Notes under the pieces: model-generated
Told to the model about the DNA's origin: nothing
What the model saw: only the letters and a program-made list of their open reading frames with translations
The model's database searches: none
Part shown: positions 1 to 8,258 of the stretch, piece after piece
How the letters are laid out: every line of letters begins with the position of its first letter
Numbering within the stretch: position 1 is the first letter of the stretch
From: an uncultured beta proteobacterium
GTDB lineage: Bacteria > Pseudomonadota > Gammaproteobacteria > Burkholderiales > Burkholderiaceae_A
Length of the DNA stretch: 64,000 nucleotides
Assembly: GCA_902586195.1 (NCBI GenBank)
Contig: CACIGF010000001.1
Coordinates: forward strand, 248,001-312,000
Direction of reading: 5' to 3'
Translations under genes and position numbers: made by a program

Positions 1-414
1 GTTACTAGATACGGGATGAGTGATGCTTTGGGACCGATGGTATATGCGGAAAACGAAGGCGAAGTATTTCTTGGTAGAAGCATTACGAAAACTACTCATG
101 TGTCTGAGTCAACTATGCAAAAAGTGGACTCTGAAATACGTAGGATTATTGACGAGCAGTATAAGGTAGCAAGAGACATCATAGAAAAAAATTCGGATAA
201 GATGCATGCGATGGCAAAAGCCCTTTTAGAGTGGGAAACTATCGATGCTGAACAAATCGATGATATTGCTAAAGGAAAAGAGCCTAGGCCGCCGAAAGAC
301 ACACTCAAGTCTGGTCCCGAAAACGACGGTGGGAACAGTCCAAACTCGGGAGGAGGCTCAAATGCCAAAAGCGGCAATCAAACTCCACCGGATGCTGTTA
401 CAGCCACCAACTGA
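1..414 (+). CDS. ftsH: FtsH membrane AAA+ zinc protease, C-terminal fragment
   Basis: This is the 3' end of the ATP-dependent inner-membrane protease that degrades misfolded membrane proteins and short-lived regulators. The frame is open to the window edge, so the AAA+ module and the HExxH site lie outside. What is visible is the end of the M41 peptidase domain (MSDALGPM, FLGRS, then the helical stretch VDSEIRRIIDEQY and ALLEWETIDAEQI), followed by a low-complexity tail rich in Pro, Gly, Asn and Ser (about residues 90-137), which is usual for betaproteobacterial FtsH. It lies directly upstream of folP and glmM, the standard proteobacterial order. The identification rests on the conserved C-terminal helices. 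Confidence 0.93.
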   Translation, partial: VTRYGMSDALGPMVYAENEGEVFLGRSITKTTHVSESTMQKVDSEIRRIIDEQYKVARDIIEKNSDKMHAMAKALLEWETIDAEQIDDIAKGKEPRPPKDTLKSGPENDGGNSPNSGGGSNAKSGNQTPPDAVTATN

Positions 415-445
415 TTCAAAGTCTTTTTTTCAATTTATAATACGA

Positions 446-472
446 GTGGGATGCTTGTAAACAGCATCCCAC
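446..472 (+). terminator. Strong hairpin after ftsH
   Basis: There is a perfect 10-bp inverted repeat, GTGGGATGCT with AGCATCCCAC, around a 7-base loop, 31 bases after the ftsH stop. The 3' flank (AAATATTT) is only weakly U-rich, so this may be a leaky terminator or an mRNA 3'-end stabiliser rather than a full intrinsic terminator. A T7 run lies upstream (424-430). folP begins 29 bases downstream. Confidence 0.6.
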
Positions 473-501
473 AAATATTTGGATGACCGGGAGACAATTA
501 G

Positions 502-1398
502 TTGACAATAACCCCCTCGAAGAATCATATTTTTAATTGCGGTAGATTTAATCTTTCTTTAGAAAGTCCCCTGATAATGGGGATTTTAAACTTAACCCCC
601 GACTCGTTTTCTGATGGAGGAACGTTGGGGACTCCTGATCTGGCTATGAAGAGGGCGGAAAGCATGATCTCTGATGGAGCCGATATAATCGATCTTGGGG
701 GAGAGAGTACTAGGCCTGGAGCAGAAAAAATTCCACTGGAAGAAGAGTGGAGACGAGTAGAAGAAGTTTTGACAAAAATTCTGAAGTTAGAGATCCCCGT
801 TTCTATAGATACTATGAAGCCAGAGATTATGATCAGGGCTGCAGAAATGGGGGTGGATATAATAAATGACGTCTCTGGATTTAGGTCAAAAGAGGCTCTT
901 GGTTTTGTAAAAGCAATGAAAAAAACGCGGATTGGTTTTTGTATCATGCACATGCAGGGTGATCCACAAACTATGCAGGACAGTCCGCGGTACGGTGATG
1001 TTGTTTCTGAAGTTGAATTTTTTTTGCAAGGAAAGATGAATGAATTTCGGAAATACGGAATTTCAGATGATAGGATTTTAATCGATCCAGGTTTTGGGTT
1101 CGGAAAGACTTCACAACATAATCTTTCACTTTTAAAAGAAATATCAAGGTTAAGTAAAAGTTGCCCTGTACTAGTTGGATTGTCAAGAAAAAGAATAATT
1201 TCAGAACTTTCTAAACGCAAAAGTGAACCGTCCGATAGACTGGGAGGTAGCTTGGCAACGGCTATTTGGAGTGCAATGCAGGGTGCTTCTGTACTTAGAG
1301 TACATGATGTCAAGGAAACAAAAGAGATGATCACCGTCTATAAAGCTTTGGGAGGAGACGACATATTTTCTGGCAAGGGTAATGAAAAACGGTCTTGA
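502..1398 (+). CDS. folP: Dihydropteroate synthase
   Basis: FolP condenses 6-hydroxymethyl-dihydropterin diphosphate with p-aminobenzoate to give dihydropteroate in cytosolic folate synthesis; it is the sulfonamide target. The 298-residue TIM barrel carries all family signatures: MGILNLTPDSFSDGG (26-40), DLGGESTRPGA (64-74), INDVSG (121-126), DPGFGFGKT (195-203) and GLSRKR (226-231). The start is a TTG with GGGAG eight bases upstream; no in-frame ATG or GTG would keep the N-terminal strand. The 3' end overlaps glmM by 17 bases, suggesting translational coupling. Folate supply is completed by folC elsewhere in the window. Confidence 0.96.
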   Translation: MTITPSKNHIFNCGRFNLSLESPLIMGILNLTPDSFSDGGTLGTPDLAMKRAESMISDGADIIDLGGESTRPGAEKIPLEEEWRRVEEVLTKILKLEIPVSIDTMKPEIMIRAAEMGVDIINDVSGFRSKEALGFVKAMKKTRIGFCIMHMQGDPQTMQDSPRYGDVVSEVEFFLQGKMNEFRKYGISDDRILIDPGFGFGKTSQHNLSLLKEISRLSKSCPVLVGLSRKRIISELSKRKSEPSDRLGGSLATAIWSAMQGASVLRVHDVKETKEMITVYKALGGDDIFSGKGNEKRS

Positions 1399-2713
1399 AT
1401 TTGGTACTGATGGAATCCGTGGTTCTGTCTCTGAAAAGGAAATTTCTCCGGAGTTTGCGCTCAAACTTGGAATAGCCACTGGGGTTACTCTAAAAACTAG
1501 CAGAGAAACAGTTGACGTAGTAATTGGGCAGGATACAAGGTCATCTGGGGATATGTTAGCAAGCGCTTTTTCTAGCGGGCTTAATCAGGCTGGAGTTAAT
1601 GTATTCAACGTCGGAATAATGCCAAGCCCTGCTGTGGCATTTCTTACAAAATCAATTGGTGCCAACGTTGGAGTTGTGGTGAGCGCATCCCACAATATGT
1701 TTCGAGATAATGGGTTTAAATTTTTTAGCGGTTCAGGAAAAAAAATTCCAGAATTAATGGAAAGGAAAATTCAAGAAAGTTTGAAGTTAAAATATGTCAT
1801 CGACCCCTGTAAATTGGGGACGCAAAAAAAAATACAAGATGCTGACGGTAGATACATTGAATTTTGTAAATCTTGTTTTCCAAGAAATTTATCCCTTAAG
1901 GGCAAGAAAATCGTTTTAGATGCTGCGAATGGAGCTGCATCATTTTGTGCGGGAAAGATTCTAAGCGAACTCGGAGCTGAAGTTATTGAAATAGGTAACA
2001 AACCAAATGGGATAAATATCAATGATTTTGTGGGAACTCTTTTTCCTCAAAAGCTTATTGACAGAGTTCTTCGTGTTTCTGCAGATTTTGGAATCGCTTT
2101 GGACGGTGACGGGGATAGACTCAAGCTGGTTGATTATTCGGGAAGAGTTTACGATGGTGATGAGTTGTTGTACGCAATTACCAAACTAAAACTTAGAACA
2201 GAAGGAGCGAGCTCCGTTAAGGGTGTGGTTGGAACACTTATGAGTAATCTAGGTCTCGAACGGGCCATCAATAAGTGTGGTATCGAATTTAGAAGAGCAA
2301 AAGTTGGGGACCGTCATATTTTACAAATTCTAGAGGAAAACAATTGGTATTTAGGAGGAGAAACGTCAGGGCATATTTTATCTTTAGATATGCACACCAC
2401 GGGTGACGGAATTGTAAGTGCGTTACAGGTTTTACAAGCTGTTATTACTATTGGTGACAACCTTGCTGATTTTATTGCTGACTTACAACTGATGCCTCAG
2501 CTTTTAATGAATGTTCCCCTAATTCCAGGAAAAAATTGGCCAATTAATGAAAAGTTTAAAAATGTCCAAAAACGGGTCCTTGACAATCTTGGTTCAGATG
2601 GACGTATTTTGGTACGAGCTTCTGGTACCGAACCCGTCATAAGGGTAATGGCGGAGGCAGAAACTGAAAAACTCGCGAAGTCATGTGTAGATCACTTGTT
2701 ATCAGCTTTATAG
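1382..2713 (+). CDS. glmM: Phosphoglucosamine mutase
   Basis: GlmM interconverts glucosamine-6-phosphate and glucosamine-1-phosphate, feeding UDP-GlcNAc for peptidoglycan and lipopolysaccharide. It is a four-domain alpha-D-phosphohexomutase of 443 residues, normal length. The N-terminus reads LEFGTDGIRG. The phosphoserine loop is SASHN (catalytic Ser103), the metal loop is DGDGDR, the sugar loop is GGETSGH, and the phosphate-binding loop RASGTEPVIRVM lies near the C-terminus. The ATG start sits inside the end of folP, as in many proteobacteria. The gene ends seven bases before the stop of the opposing small gene. Confidence 0.96.
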   Translation: MKNGLEFGTDGIRGSVSEKEISPEFALKLGIATGVTLKTSRETVDVVIGQDTRSSGDMLASAFSSGLNQAGVNVFNVGIMPSPAVAFLTKSIGANVGVVVSASHNMFRDNGFKFFSGSGKKIPELMERKIQESLKLKYVIDPCKLGTQKKIQDADGRYIEFCKSCFPRNLSLKGKKIVLDAANGAASFCAGKILSELGAEVIEIGNKPNGININDFVGTLFPQKLIDRVLRVSADFGIALDGDGDRLKLVDYSGRVYDGDELLYAITKLKLRTEGASSVKGVVGTLMSNLGLERAINKCGIEFRRAKVGDRHILQILEENNWYLGGETSGHILSLDMHTTGDGIVSALQVLQAVITIGDNLADFIADLQLMPQLLMNVPLIPGKNWPINEKFKNVQKRVLDNLGSDGRILVRASGTEPVIRVMAEAETEKLAKSCVDHLLSAL

Positions 2714-2720
2714 TATGATT

Positions 2721-3029
2721 TCACTCCCTTCGCAAAACATTCATCATAGTGGGACAACTGAACCCAGGGCCAATACTGTTACTTTCCACCCTTCCTTTCA
2801 CAGAGGGGCATTTATAGATGCAGGTGGTACCTCCATCGCTGATCTTTTTACGCTCTCGTAGATAGCAGTTAATGGAATCTCTCCTGGCCTTTTCTCTTTT
2901 TATTTTATCAATTCGTGCTTTCCTCTTTGCTTCAAGCGGATCAATTCCCCTAGGTGGAGGGACTGCGTAAATACCGCTTGCAAAAACAAATAACACCATA
3001 AGGGATACAAATCTAAAATTCCTTATCAT
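2721..3029 (-). CDS. Small secreted four-cysteine protein, unknown function
   Basis: I do not recognise the family. The 102-residue product begins with a Sec-type signal peptide (MIRNF, a hydrophobic core VSLMVLFVFASG, likely cut after Ala22 in IYA-VPP). The mature part is basic and probably helical (about residues 33-60, rich in Lys, Arg and Glu) followed by a Cys-containing segment with Cys55, Cys70, Cys74 and Cys92, so two disulfides or metal binding are possible in the periplasm. The ATG has a good GGAG Shine-Dalgarno. It is convergent with glmM and divergent from pstS, sharing a 190-base intergenic region with the phosphate operon. A short length and clear signal peptide argue that it is real; its role is open. 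Confidence 0.7.
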   Translation of the reverse strand: MIRNFRFVSLMVLFVFASGIYAVPPPRGIDPLEAKRKARIDKIKREKARRDSINCYLRERKKISDGGTTCIYKCPSVKGRVESNSIGPGFSCPTMMNVLRRE

Positions 3030-3155
3030 ATTTTGCTCCGGCTAAACATACTATTTAAAGGTACCACAACATAGACATTTCGATTAAAAATAAGTTTTAT
3101 ATAACACTTAAGTATGCAGTGAAATTTTTTAGTTACCTGTAAAAAATTTTCTTCA

Positions 3156-3173
3156 TTGTTATATTTTTGTAAT
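3156..3173 (+). promoter_or_regulatory. Pho-box-like direct repeat upstream of pstS
   Basis: Two heptamers, TTGTTAT at 3156 and TTGTAAT at 3167, lie exactly 11 bases apart, the spacing of PhoB half-sites (consensus CTGTCAT, 11-base period). They are about 50 bases before the pstS ATG, where a PhoB site would be expected. The match is AT-degenerate and no convincing -10 lies at the expected distance downstream; TAATAT at 3170-3175 overlaps the repeat. The 3030-3220 intergenic region also carries the promoter of the opposing small gene. PhoB control is inferred from position and spacing. Confidence 0.4.
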
Positions 3174-3220
3174 ATTTTCTCGTCAAACTAGGAGGGTAAA
3201 TTAATTTTTAAGGAGTTCAC

Positions 3221-4261
3221 ATGCAATTTAGGTTTCTTATCCTTTCAGGAGTCAGTTTGGCCCTGTGTACAAGCTCTTTCGCTCGTGATTACGTAAGTAT
3301 GAAGGGTTCATCCACCGTTTTTCCATTTGCTACTATAGTTGCTGAACAATTGGGCAAAAACCCTTCTATAAAGACCCCAGTTGTTGAATCTGGTGGGTCG
3401 TCGGTTGGTAAAAAAGGTGTATGTGAAGGGACAGGAACACAGTTTGTTGATATTGGTAATGCATCGTCTCGTATGAAGAAAAAAGAGTTGGAATTTTGTC
3501 AAAAAAATGATGTAAAGGTTACCGAAATTAAGGTCGGTTACGACGGAATTGTTGTGGCAAATTCAAAAAAAGGGACAAAATTAATTATTTCTCGAGCAGA
3601 TTTAGCTAAAGCACTAACGGCTGAAGTACCCAATGAGGCTGGAACGGAGTTTGTACCTAACTACTACAAAAAATGGTCAGATATAAAACCGCTTCTTCCA
3701 GATGTACCTATCAAAGTATACGGACCACCAACAACATCAGGTACGCGTGCATCTTTCGCTGAAATGATTAACCAAAAAGCCTACTGTGGTAAAGATTCTG
3801 TTGCCAAAAAGCTTTCGAAAGCCCGTGGAGACAAAAAAGGAAAGAAATGTCGGGCGATGAGAACAGATGGAGCCTATGTAGAGGCGGGAGAGCAGGATAA
3901 CCTAATCGTCCAAAAGCTTAAGGAGGACCCTTCTGCTTATGGAATATTCGGGTTTTCTTATTTAAATCAAAACTCCGACACAATTCAGGGTGCGGTGTTG
4001 GACGATGTTGCGCCAACATTCAAAGATATCGCTTCTGGCAAGTATAAGGCTTCGAGAGCTCTGTATTTTTACGTGAAACATTCTCACATTGGTGTAGTTC
4101 CCGGAATCAATGATTACATGGTGGAATGGACGAAACATTGGGATTCGGATGGGGCATTAGCAGATGCAGGGATGATTCCGATGGGTGAAGATGAAAGAGC
4201 TAAGTTTAAGAAAGCGATGTCTGATCTTCCTGTGCTTGTCATGGATGACTTATCAAAATAG
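3221..4261 (+). CDS. pstS: Periplasmic phosphate-binding protein PstS
   Basis: PstS captures inorganic phosphate in the periplasm and delivers it to the PstCA channel. The 346-residue protein has a signal peptide (hydrophobic core LILSGVSLALC, likely cut after Ala21 in SFA-RD), then the phosphate-loop signature MKGSSTVFPFA and later the ligand motif PTTSGTRASF. The ATG follows AGGAG at six bases. It heads pstSCAB, lies behind a Pho-box-like repeat and is followed by two hairpins, consistent with much stronger expression than the permease genes. It belongs to the longer PstS branch that pairs with enlarged PstC and PstA, as here. Confidence 0.95.
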   Translation: MQFRFLILSGVSLALCTSSFARDYVSMKGSSTVFPFATIVAEQLGKNPSIKTPVVESGGSSVGKKGVCEGTGTQFVDIGNASSRMKKKELEFCQKNDVKVTEIKVGYDGIVVANSKKGTKLIISRADLAKALTAEVPNEAGTEFVPNYYKKWSDIKPLLPDVPIKVYGPPTTSGTRASFAEMINQKAYCGKDSVAKKLSKARGDKKGKKCRAMRTDGAYVEAGEQDNLIVQKLKEDPSAYGIFGFSYLNQNSDTIQGAVLDDVAPTFKDIASGKYKASRALYFYVKHSHIGVVPGINDYMVEWTKHWDSDGALADAGMIPMGEDERAKFKKAMSDLPVLVMDDLSK

Positions 4262-4270
4262 AGCCGTAAA

Positions 4271-4284
4271 CCTAGAATTCTAGG
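4271..4284. other. Perfect 14-bp palindrome after pstS
   Basis: CCTAGAATTCTAGG starts nine bases after the pstS stop and can fold as a 5-bp stem with an AATT loop. Together with the next hairpin it forms a double stem-loop that could protect the 3' end of a processed pstS message. A protein-binding site is the alternative reading. Confidence 0.45.
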
Positions 4285-4291
4285 CTAAACT

Positions 4292-4326
4292 AAGGGGATT
4301 CTACGCTGAGAGTAGAGTCCCTTTTT
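4292..4326 (+). terminator. Intra-operon attenuator between pstS and pstC
   Basis: GGGATTCTAC (4295-4304) pairs with GTAGAGTCCC (4312-4321) through ten base pairs including one G-U wobble, with a 7-base loop and a T5 tract at 4322-4326. Flanking bases extend the stem into an A-U base. This has the form of an intrinsic terminator placed inside the operon, which would let most transcripts stop after pstS and a minority continue into pstCAB. Confidence 0.7.
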
Positions 4327-4345
4327 GATTTGTTTGGAGGTTTTT

Positions 4346-5725
4346 ATTTTCACTTCTGTTCAGATTCTACTGGCAATAATAGCGATCAGCATTTTGTGCG
4401 GATTTGCGACGTACCGTTTGGTTTATTCTGAAAGAAAAACCACAAAATTTGATTCCTTGCCAAAATACTATATTTACTGGTCGGTATTGATTGCACTACT
4501 GCCGGCGGTATTAGTATTTTTATTCACGACAGTTGGCGACGGAATTGTATTTAAATATTGGTTGCAAAGTTTCTATCCTAATTTAGTCGAATTAAATGAA
4601 ACAACCAAGGAAATCAATTTTATCAAAGTGATGAATGAGTTGGACGGAATCACTTTTGGTAAGCCAGAATCGTGGGTAATTCCCGCAGCAGATGCATGGA
4701 GACGATGGTCAGCAGCCTCAAGCAATTTCATTTTTTTTGGTTGTATAGCTATCTCGGGCATTTGTGGTTATCTTGCATTCAAAAAAGTTTCCCCGACGTT
4801 CAAAGCAAGAAGCCATGTCGAGAAAATTGTTTTATGGATCCTCGGTTTAAGCTCGCTAGTTGCAATTTTGACAACGATAGGAATCGTGCTTTCGGTCTTA
4901 TTTGAAACGATTCGGTTTTTTGATTTAATTCCGCCAGATGAATTTTTATTTGGACTAACTTGGAATCCTCAATTTGAGGGAGCCCTTCGAGCCGGCTCGG
5001 AAGGTGCTGAGCCTGAATATGGAATGATTCCAATGTTCGTTGGAACCCTATTGATATCTCTGGTGGCAGTATCAGTTGCTGTTCCAGTAGGTCTGTTGAG
5101 CGCGATTTATTTAGCAGAATACGCAACTAAAAGGGTCAGAGCCATTGTTAAGCCATTATTGGAAATTCTCGCTGGGGTCCCGACCGTCGTATATGGCTTT
5201 TTTGCAGCGCTTACGATTGCTCCAATGGTAAAAGGTTTTGGCGACAGTTTGGGACTTACTGTTTCGTCTGAATCAGCATTGGCAGCAGGACTTGTGATGG
5301 GAGTTATGATAATTCCATTTGTATCTTCCCTTTCTGATGATGTAATAAATTCAGTACCACAATCTTTGAGGGATGCTGCATATGGACTGGGTTCCACTGT
5401 AAGTGAGACTACAAGACTTGTAGTACTCCCAGCTGCACTTCCAGGAATTGTGGCGGCGATAATTTTAGCCGTATCAAGGGCAATCGGAGAGACGATGATA
5501 GTCGTGATGGCTGCAGGTTTAGCTGCGAATCTTACTTTCAATCCATTGGACGCCGTAACCACTGTCACTACACAGATAGTGACCATCTTAGTTGGAGATC
5601 AGGAATTTGAATCGGCTAAAACATTGTCAGCATTTGCCTTAGCTCTCATGCTGATCATCGTTACATTAGTACTAAATTTCTTTGCGTTACAAATCGTAAA
5701 ACGATACAGAGAACAATATGATTGA
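4346..5725 (+). CDS. pstC: Phosphate ABC transporter permease PstC
   Basis: PstC is one of the two inner-membrane channel subunits of the phosphate importer. It is of the enlarged type: extra N-terminal membrane segments and a periplasmic region (about residues 1-200), then the ABC permease domain with the EAA-type loop (AYGLGST, about residue 340 onward) and six membrane helices. Start choice is unusual. The only good Shine-Dalgarno, TTGGAGG at 4334-4340, lies five bases before an ATT codon at 4346, giving a 459-residue protein; the in-frame TTG codons at 4325 and 4334 have no ribosome site and fall in the attenuator tail or the Shine-Dalgarno itself. If ATT is not used, the start is TTG 4325. 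The 3' end overlaps pstA by eight bases. Confidence 0.92.
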   Translation: MFTSVQILLAIIAISILCGFATYRLVYSERKTTKFDSLPKYYIYWSVLIALLPAVLVFLFTTVGDGIVFKYWLQSFYPNLVELNETTKEINFIKVMNELDGITFGKPESWVIPAADAWRRWSAASSNFIFFGCIAISGICGYLAFKKVSPTFKARSHVEKIVLWILGLSSLVAILTTIGIVLSVLFETIRFFDLIPPDEFLFGLTWNPQFEGALRAGSEGAEPEYGMIPMFVGTLLISLVAVSVAVPVGLLSAIYLAEYATKRVRAIVKPLLEILAGVPTVVYGFFAALTIAPMVKGFGDSLGLTVSSESALAAGLVMGVMIIPFVSSLSDDVINSVPQSLRDAAYGLGSTVSETTRLVVLPAALPGIVAAIILAVSRAIGETMIVVMAAGLAANLTFNPLDAVTTVTTQIVTILVGDQEFESAKTLSAFALALMLIIVTLVLNFFALQIVKRYREQYD

Positions 5726-7022
5726 TAATAACAAGAAATCTAAACCTATCGATGTCAGTCAAAAAATAAGGAACTCACTTCCTAAACGTCATTTTCAGGA
5801 AAAAAAGTTTAAGCTTTATGGGCAAAGTGCAGTTACATTGGCCATTTTTTTCTTGTTTTTTTTATTTTATTTAATTTTTACAAACGGTATTCCCGGTCTT
5901 TTTCAGCACTATGTAACTCTAAATGTATATCTCGATTCATCTCGTTTAGATCCAGGAGGAGATTTTTCTGACCAATCGCTTTTTTCTGGAGATGCATCTA
6001 AATTGATACATGAATCTCTTTATGCGGAAATTGGAGGCATTGGTACACGCAGTGAAAAAAAGATCGCAAAGTCACTCGTTTCGTCAGCATCCGATGTACG
6101 ACTTATCAACCATATAAAAGAAAATCGAAAGTTATTGGACTCTACTCACAGTATTCAATTTGCCGTAGATGATGATGTTGATAGCTTTTTGAGAGGTTAC
6201 ATTTCTAGAGACACCCCGGAAGAAGAGAGAAGATTATCAAACCTCGCTATCCAGTATATCGACGAATTAAGTTCAAAAGGATTAATTACTTATGAATTCT
6301 CAGACTATTTATTCTCAGGTTCTGCCTCTAGAGAAGCTGAAATAGCAGGAATAAAGGGAGCCCTGATCGGTTCTATCTTAACTATGCTTATCTGCTTAAG
6401 TATTGCTTTTCCTTTGGGAATTATGACTGCGATTTACCTGGAAGAGATCGCTCCGAAAAATTGGTTTACTGAATTGATTGAGATCAATATAAATAACCTT
6501 GCTGCAGTCCCATCTGTTGTATTTGGCATAATGGGACTGGCTATTTTTATTGTAGCTTTTGGTTTGCCTCGATCAATCCCTTTAGTCGGTGGAATTGTCC
6601 TTGCTTTGATGACCCTTCCCACTGTAATTATCTCCTCCAGAGCGGCCATAAAAGCTGTTCCGCCCAGCATTAGAGAGGCAGCTTATGGAATAGGAGCCTC
6701 GAAAATGCAGATGATTTTTCATCATGTAATACCTTTAGCTATGCCGGGCATGCTTACTGGCACTATTATCGGAATGGCTCAAGCACTCGGGGAAACAGCG
6801 CCATTATTGATGATTGGAATGGTTGCGTTTATAGTAGATGTTCCCGGGGGATTTGCTGAGCCTAGTACTGCACTTCCCGTGCAAATTTTCATGTGGGCAG
6901 ATTTTGCTGAGAGAATGTTTGTTCACAAGACAAGTGCTGCGATCATAGTGCTACTAGTGTTTTTGCTGTTGATGAATTTTTTTGCGGTGATGTTGAGAAA
7001 AAAACTTGAAAAACGTTGGTAA
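5718..7022 (+). CDS. pstA: Phosphate ABC transporter permease PstA
   Basis: PstA is the second channel subunit of the phosphate importer. The 434-residue protein has an N-terminal extension matching the DUF3333-type region of proteobacterial PstA: a cytoplasmic tail, one membrane helix (about 35-58) and a periplasmic domain to about residue 205. The ABC permease domain follows, with the EAA loop near residue 320 ([13 protein letters not shown]) and further membrane helices. The ATG overlaps the end of pstC by eight bases, so the two subunits are probably translated in a coupled way. Its size matches the enlarged PstC beside it. Confidence 0.95.
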   Translation: MIDNNKKSKPIDVSQKIRNSLPKRHFQEKKFKLYGQSAVTLAIFFLFFLFYLIFTNGIPGLFQHYVTLNVYLDSSRLDPGGDFSDQSLFSGDASKLIHESLYAEIGGIGTRSEKKIAKSLVSSASDVRLINHIKENRKLLDSTHSIQFAVDDDVDSFLRGYISRDTPEEERRLSNLAIQYIDELSSKGLITYEFSDYLFSGSASREAEIAGIKGALIGSILTMLICLSIAFPLGIMTAIYLEEIAPKNWFTELIEININNLAAVPSVVFGIMGLAIFIVAFGLPRSIPLVGGIVLALMTLPTVIISSRAAIKAVPPSIREAAYGIGASKMQMIFHHVIPLAMPGMLTGTIIGMAQALGETAPLLMIGMVAFIVDVPGGFAEPSTALPVQIFMWADFAERMFVHKTSAAIIVLLVFLLLMNFFAVMLRKKLEKRW

Positions 7023-7036
7023 GATTAATTGGGAAT

Positions 7037-7909
7037 ATGATGGAAGATGCAGATTATATGAGCGCAGCAAGCCTTCAAAAAAAAGAAAACTCCTCATTAG
7101 GTATTGAAGATCGCTTGTTGCCGGAGACAACAGTCGGCAATGTTTTCGTGCAAAACCCACGAATTTCCGCAAGAGGCGTCAATGTTTTCTACGGGGATAA
7201 GCAAGCTTTGGTGGATGTTACGATGGATATTGCTGAAAAAGAGGTTATAGCTTTTATTGGGCCATCTGGATGCGGTAAATCTACTTTGTTGAGAAGCTTA
7301 AACAGGATGAACGATACAATTGATAGTTGTCGATTGGAAGGACAAGTTTTACTGGATGAACAAGACATCTATGATACATCAGTGGATGTTGTAGGTTTAA
7401 GAGCTCGAGTTGGTATGGTTTTTCAAAAGGCAAATCCATTTCCTAAATCAATTTTCGAAAACGTGGCATACGGTCCTAAAATTCATGGTCTTGCTGAAAA
7501 TAAAGTAGATTTGAACGATATAGTTGAGTCTTCTTTAACACGAGCGGGTATTTGGGATGAATTAAAAGATCGGCTTGATCAACCCGGAACGGGTTTATCT
7601 GGTGGTCAGCAACAGCGTCTTTGTATCGCAAGAGCAATCGCAGTCAATCCTGAGGTAATTCTTATGGATGAGCCGTGTTCTGCTCTAGACCCAATCGCTA
7701 CGGCCAAAATTGAGGAGCTTATCGCGGAGTTAAGATCTGAATACACTATAGTTATCGTTACGCACTCGATGCAACAAGCCGCCCGGGTATCTGATAGGAC
7801 AGCATATTTCCATTTGGGCAAATTGGTTGAAGTTGGAAAAACCAAAGAACTCTTCATTAACCCAGTTCACGAGCTTACTCAGGATTACATTACCGGTCGT
7901 TTTGGCTAA
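7037..7909 (+). CDS. pstB: Phosphate ABC transporter ATPase PstB
   Basis: PstB hydrolyses ATP to drive phosphate import and, with PhoU, takes part in signalling to PhoR in known systems. The 290-residue protein has Walker [10 protein letters not shown] (75-83), the Q-loop ([12 protein letters not shown]), signature LSGGQQQR, Walker B VILMDEP followed by CSALDP, and the switch histidine in VTHSMQQ. I chose ATG 7037 rather than the TTG at 7016, which lies inside the end of pstA and lacks a ribosome site; ATG 7040 and 7058 are also possible because the first 40 residues are not conserved. It ends pstSCAB; phoU is not next but lies 1.5 kb downstream. Confidence 0.95.
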   Translation: MMEDADYMSAASLQKKENSSLGIEDRLLPETTVGNVFVQNPRISARGVNVFYGDKQALVDVTMDIAEKEVIAFIGPSGCGKSTLLRSLNRMNDTIDSCRLEGQVLLDEQDIYDTSVDVVGLRARVGMVFQKANPFPKSIFENVAYGPKIHGLAENKVDLNDIVESSLTRAGIWDELKDRLDQPGTGLSGGQQQRLCIARAIAVNPEVILMDEPCSALDPIATAKIEELIAELRSEYTIVIVTHSMQQAARVSDRTAYFHLGKLVEVGKTKELFINPVHELTQDYITGRFG

Positions 7910-7939
7910 AAACACTCTTTCCTAATGCAAACTTTACGA

Positions 7940-7945
7940 TATACT
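7940..7945 (+). promoter_or_regulatory. Probable -10 element of the tRNA cluster
   Basis: TATACT (5 of 6 consensus positions) ends eight bases before the first base of tRNA-Pro, the right place for a -10 box. No good -35 is visible 16-18 bases upstream. This would give the tRNAs their own promoter instead of dependence on the pst operon. Confidence 0.4.
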
Positions 7946-7949
7946 ACTT

Positions 7950-8030
<81 letters not shown>

Positions 8031-8037
8031 ATTATTT

Positions 8038-8114
8038 CTGCCGGTAGCTCAGCTGGATAGAGCAACAGCCTTCTAAGCTGTGGGTCGGGGGTTCGAATCC
8101 CTCTCGGCAGGCCA
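8038..8114 (+). tRNA. tRNA-Arg (anticodon TCT)
   Basis: The acceptor stem CTGCCGG/TCGGCAG (last pair G-U), D-arm GCTC-AGCTGGATA-GAGC, anticodon stem ACAGC/GCTGT with loop CTTCTAA, T-loop TTCGAAT, discriminator G and encoded CCA are all present. UCU reads AGA and AGG, the arginine codons favoured in AT-rich genomes. It starts seven bases after tRNA-Pro. Confidence 0.97.
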
Positions 8115-8165
8115 GGTGCGAATGGGTGTTTTTCACCGATTTTTTGTTTAGAATGTTGGAACATG

Positions 8166-8241
8166 GTGGTCGTAGCTCAGTTGGTAGAGCCCCAGATTGT
8201 GATTCTGGTTGTCGTGGGTTCGAGCCCCATCGACCACCCCA
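8166..8241 (+). tRNA. tRNA-His (anticodon GTG)
   Basis: The acceptor GTGGTCG/CGACCAC, anticodon stem CCAGA/TCTGG with loop TTGTGAT, T-loop TTCGAGC, discriminator C73 and encoded CCA are visible. The extra G-1 needed by histidyl-tRNA synthetase is encoded at 8165. The discriminator and CCA (8238-8241) also form the 5' side of the hairpin described next. Confidence 0.97.
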
Positions 8242-8258
8242 ACTTTTAAAAAGTTGGG
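8238..8258. terminator. Hairpin overlapping the tRNA-His 3' end
   Basis: CCCAACTT (8238-8245) pairs with AAGTTGGG (8251-8258) around a short T/A loop. It begins at the tRNA discriminator base and also covers the stop codon of the opposing ykgJ-like gene. No T-run follows on the plus strand, so it may act as a processing or stabilising structure as much as a terminator. Because it is symmetrical it can fold in transcripts from either strand. Confidence 0.55.

Noticed and set aside
525-1334. 269-codon minus-strand open frame antisense to folP
   Set aside because: It lies entirely within folP, shows no domain or membrane pattern, and its composition is that of a shadow frame of the real gene.
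5107-5586. 159-codon minus-strand open frame antisense to pstC
   Set aside because: It is rich in Thr, Ile and Ala as expected for the complement of membrane-helix codons, and has no ribosome site or recognisable domain.
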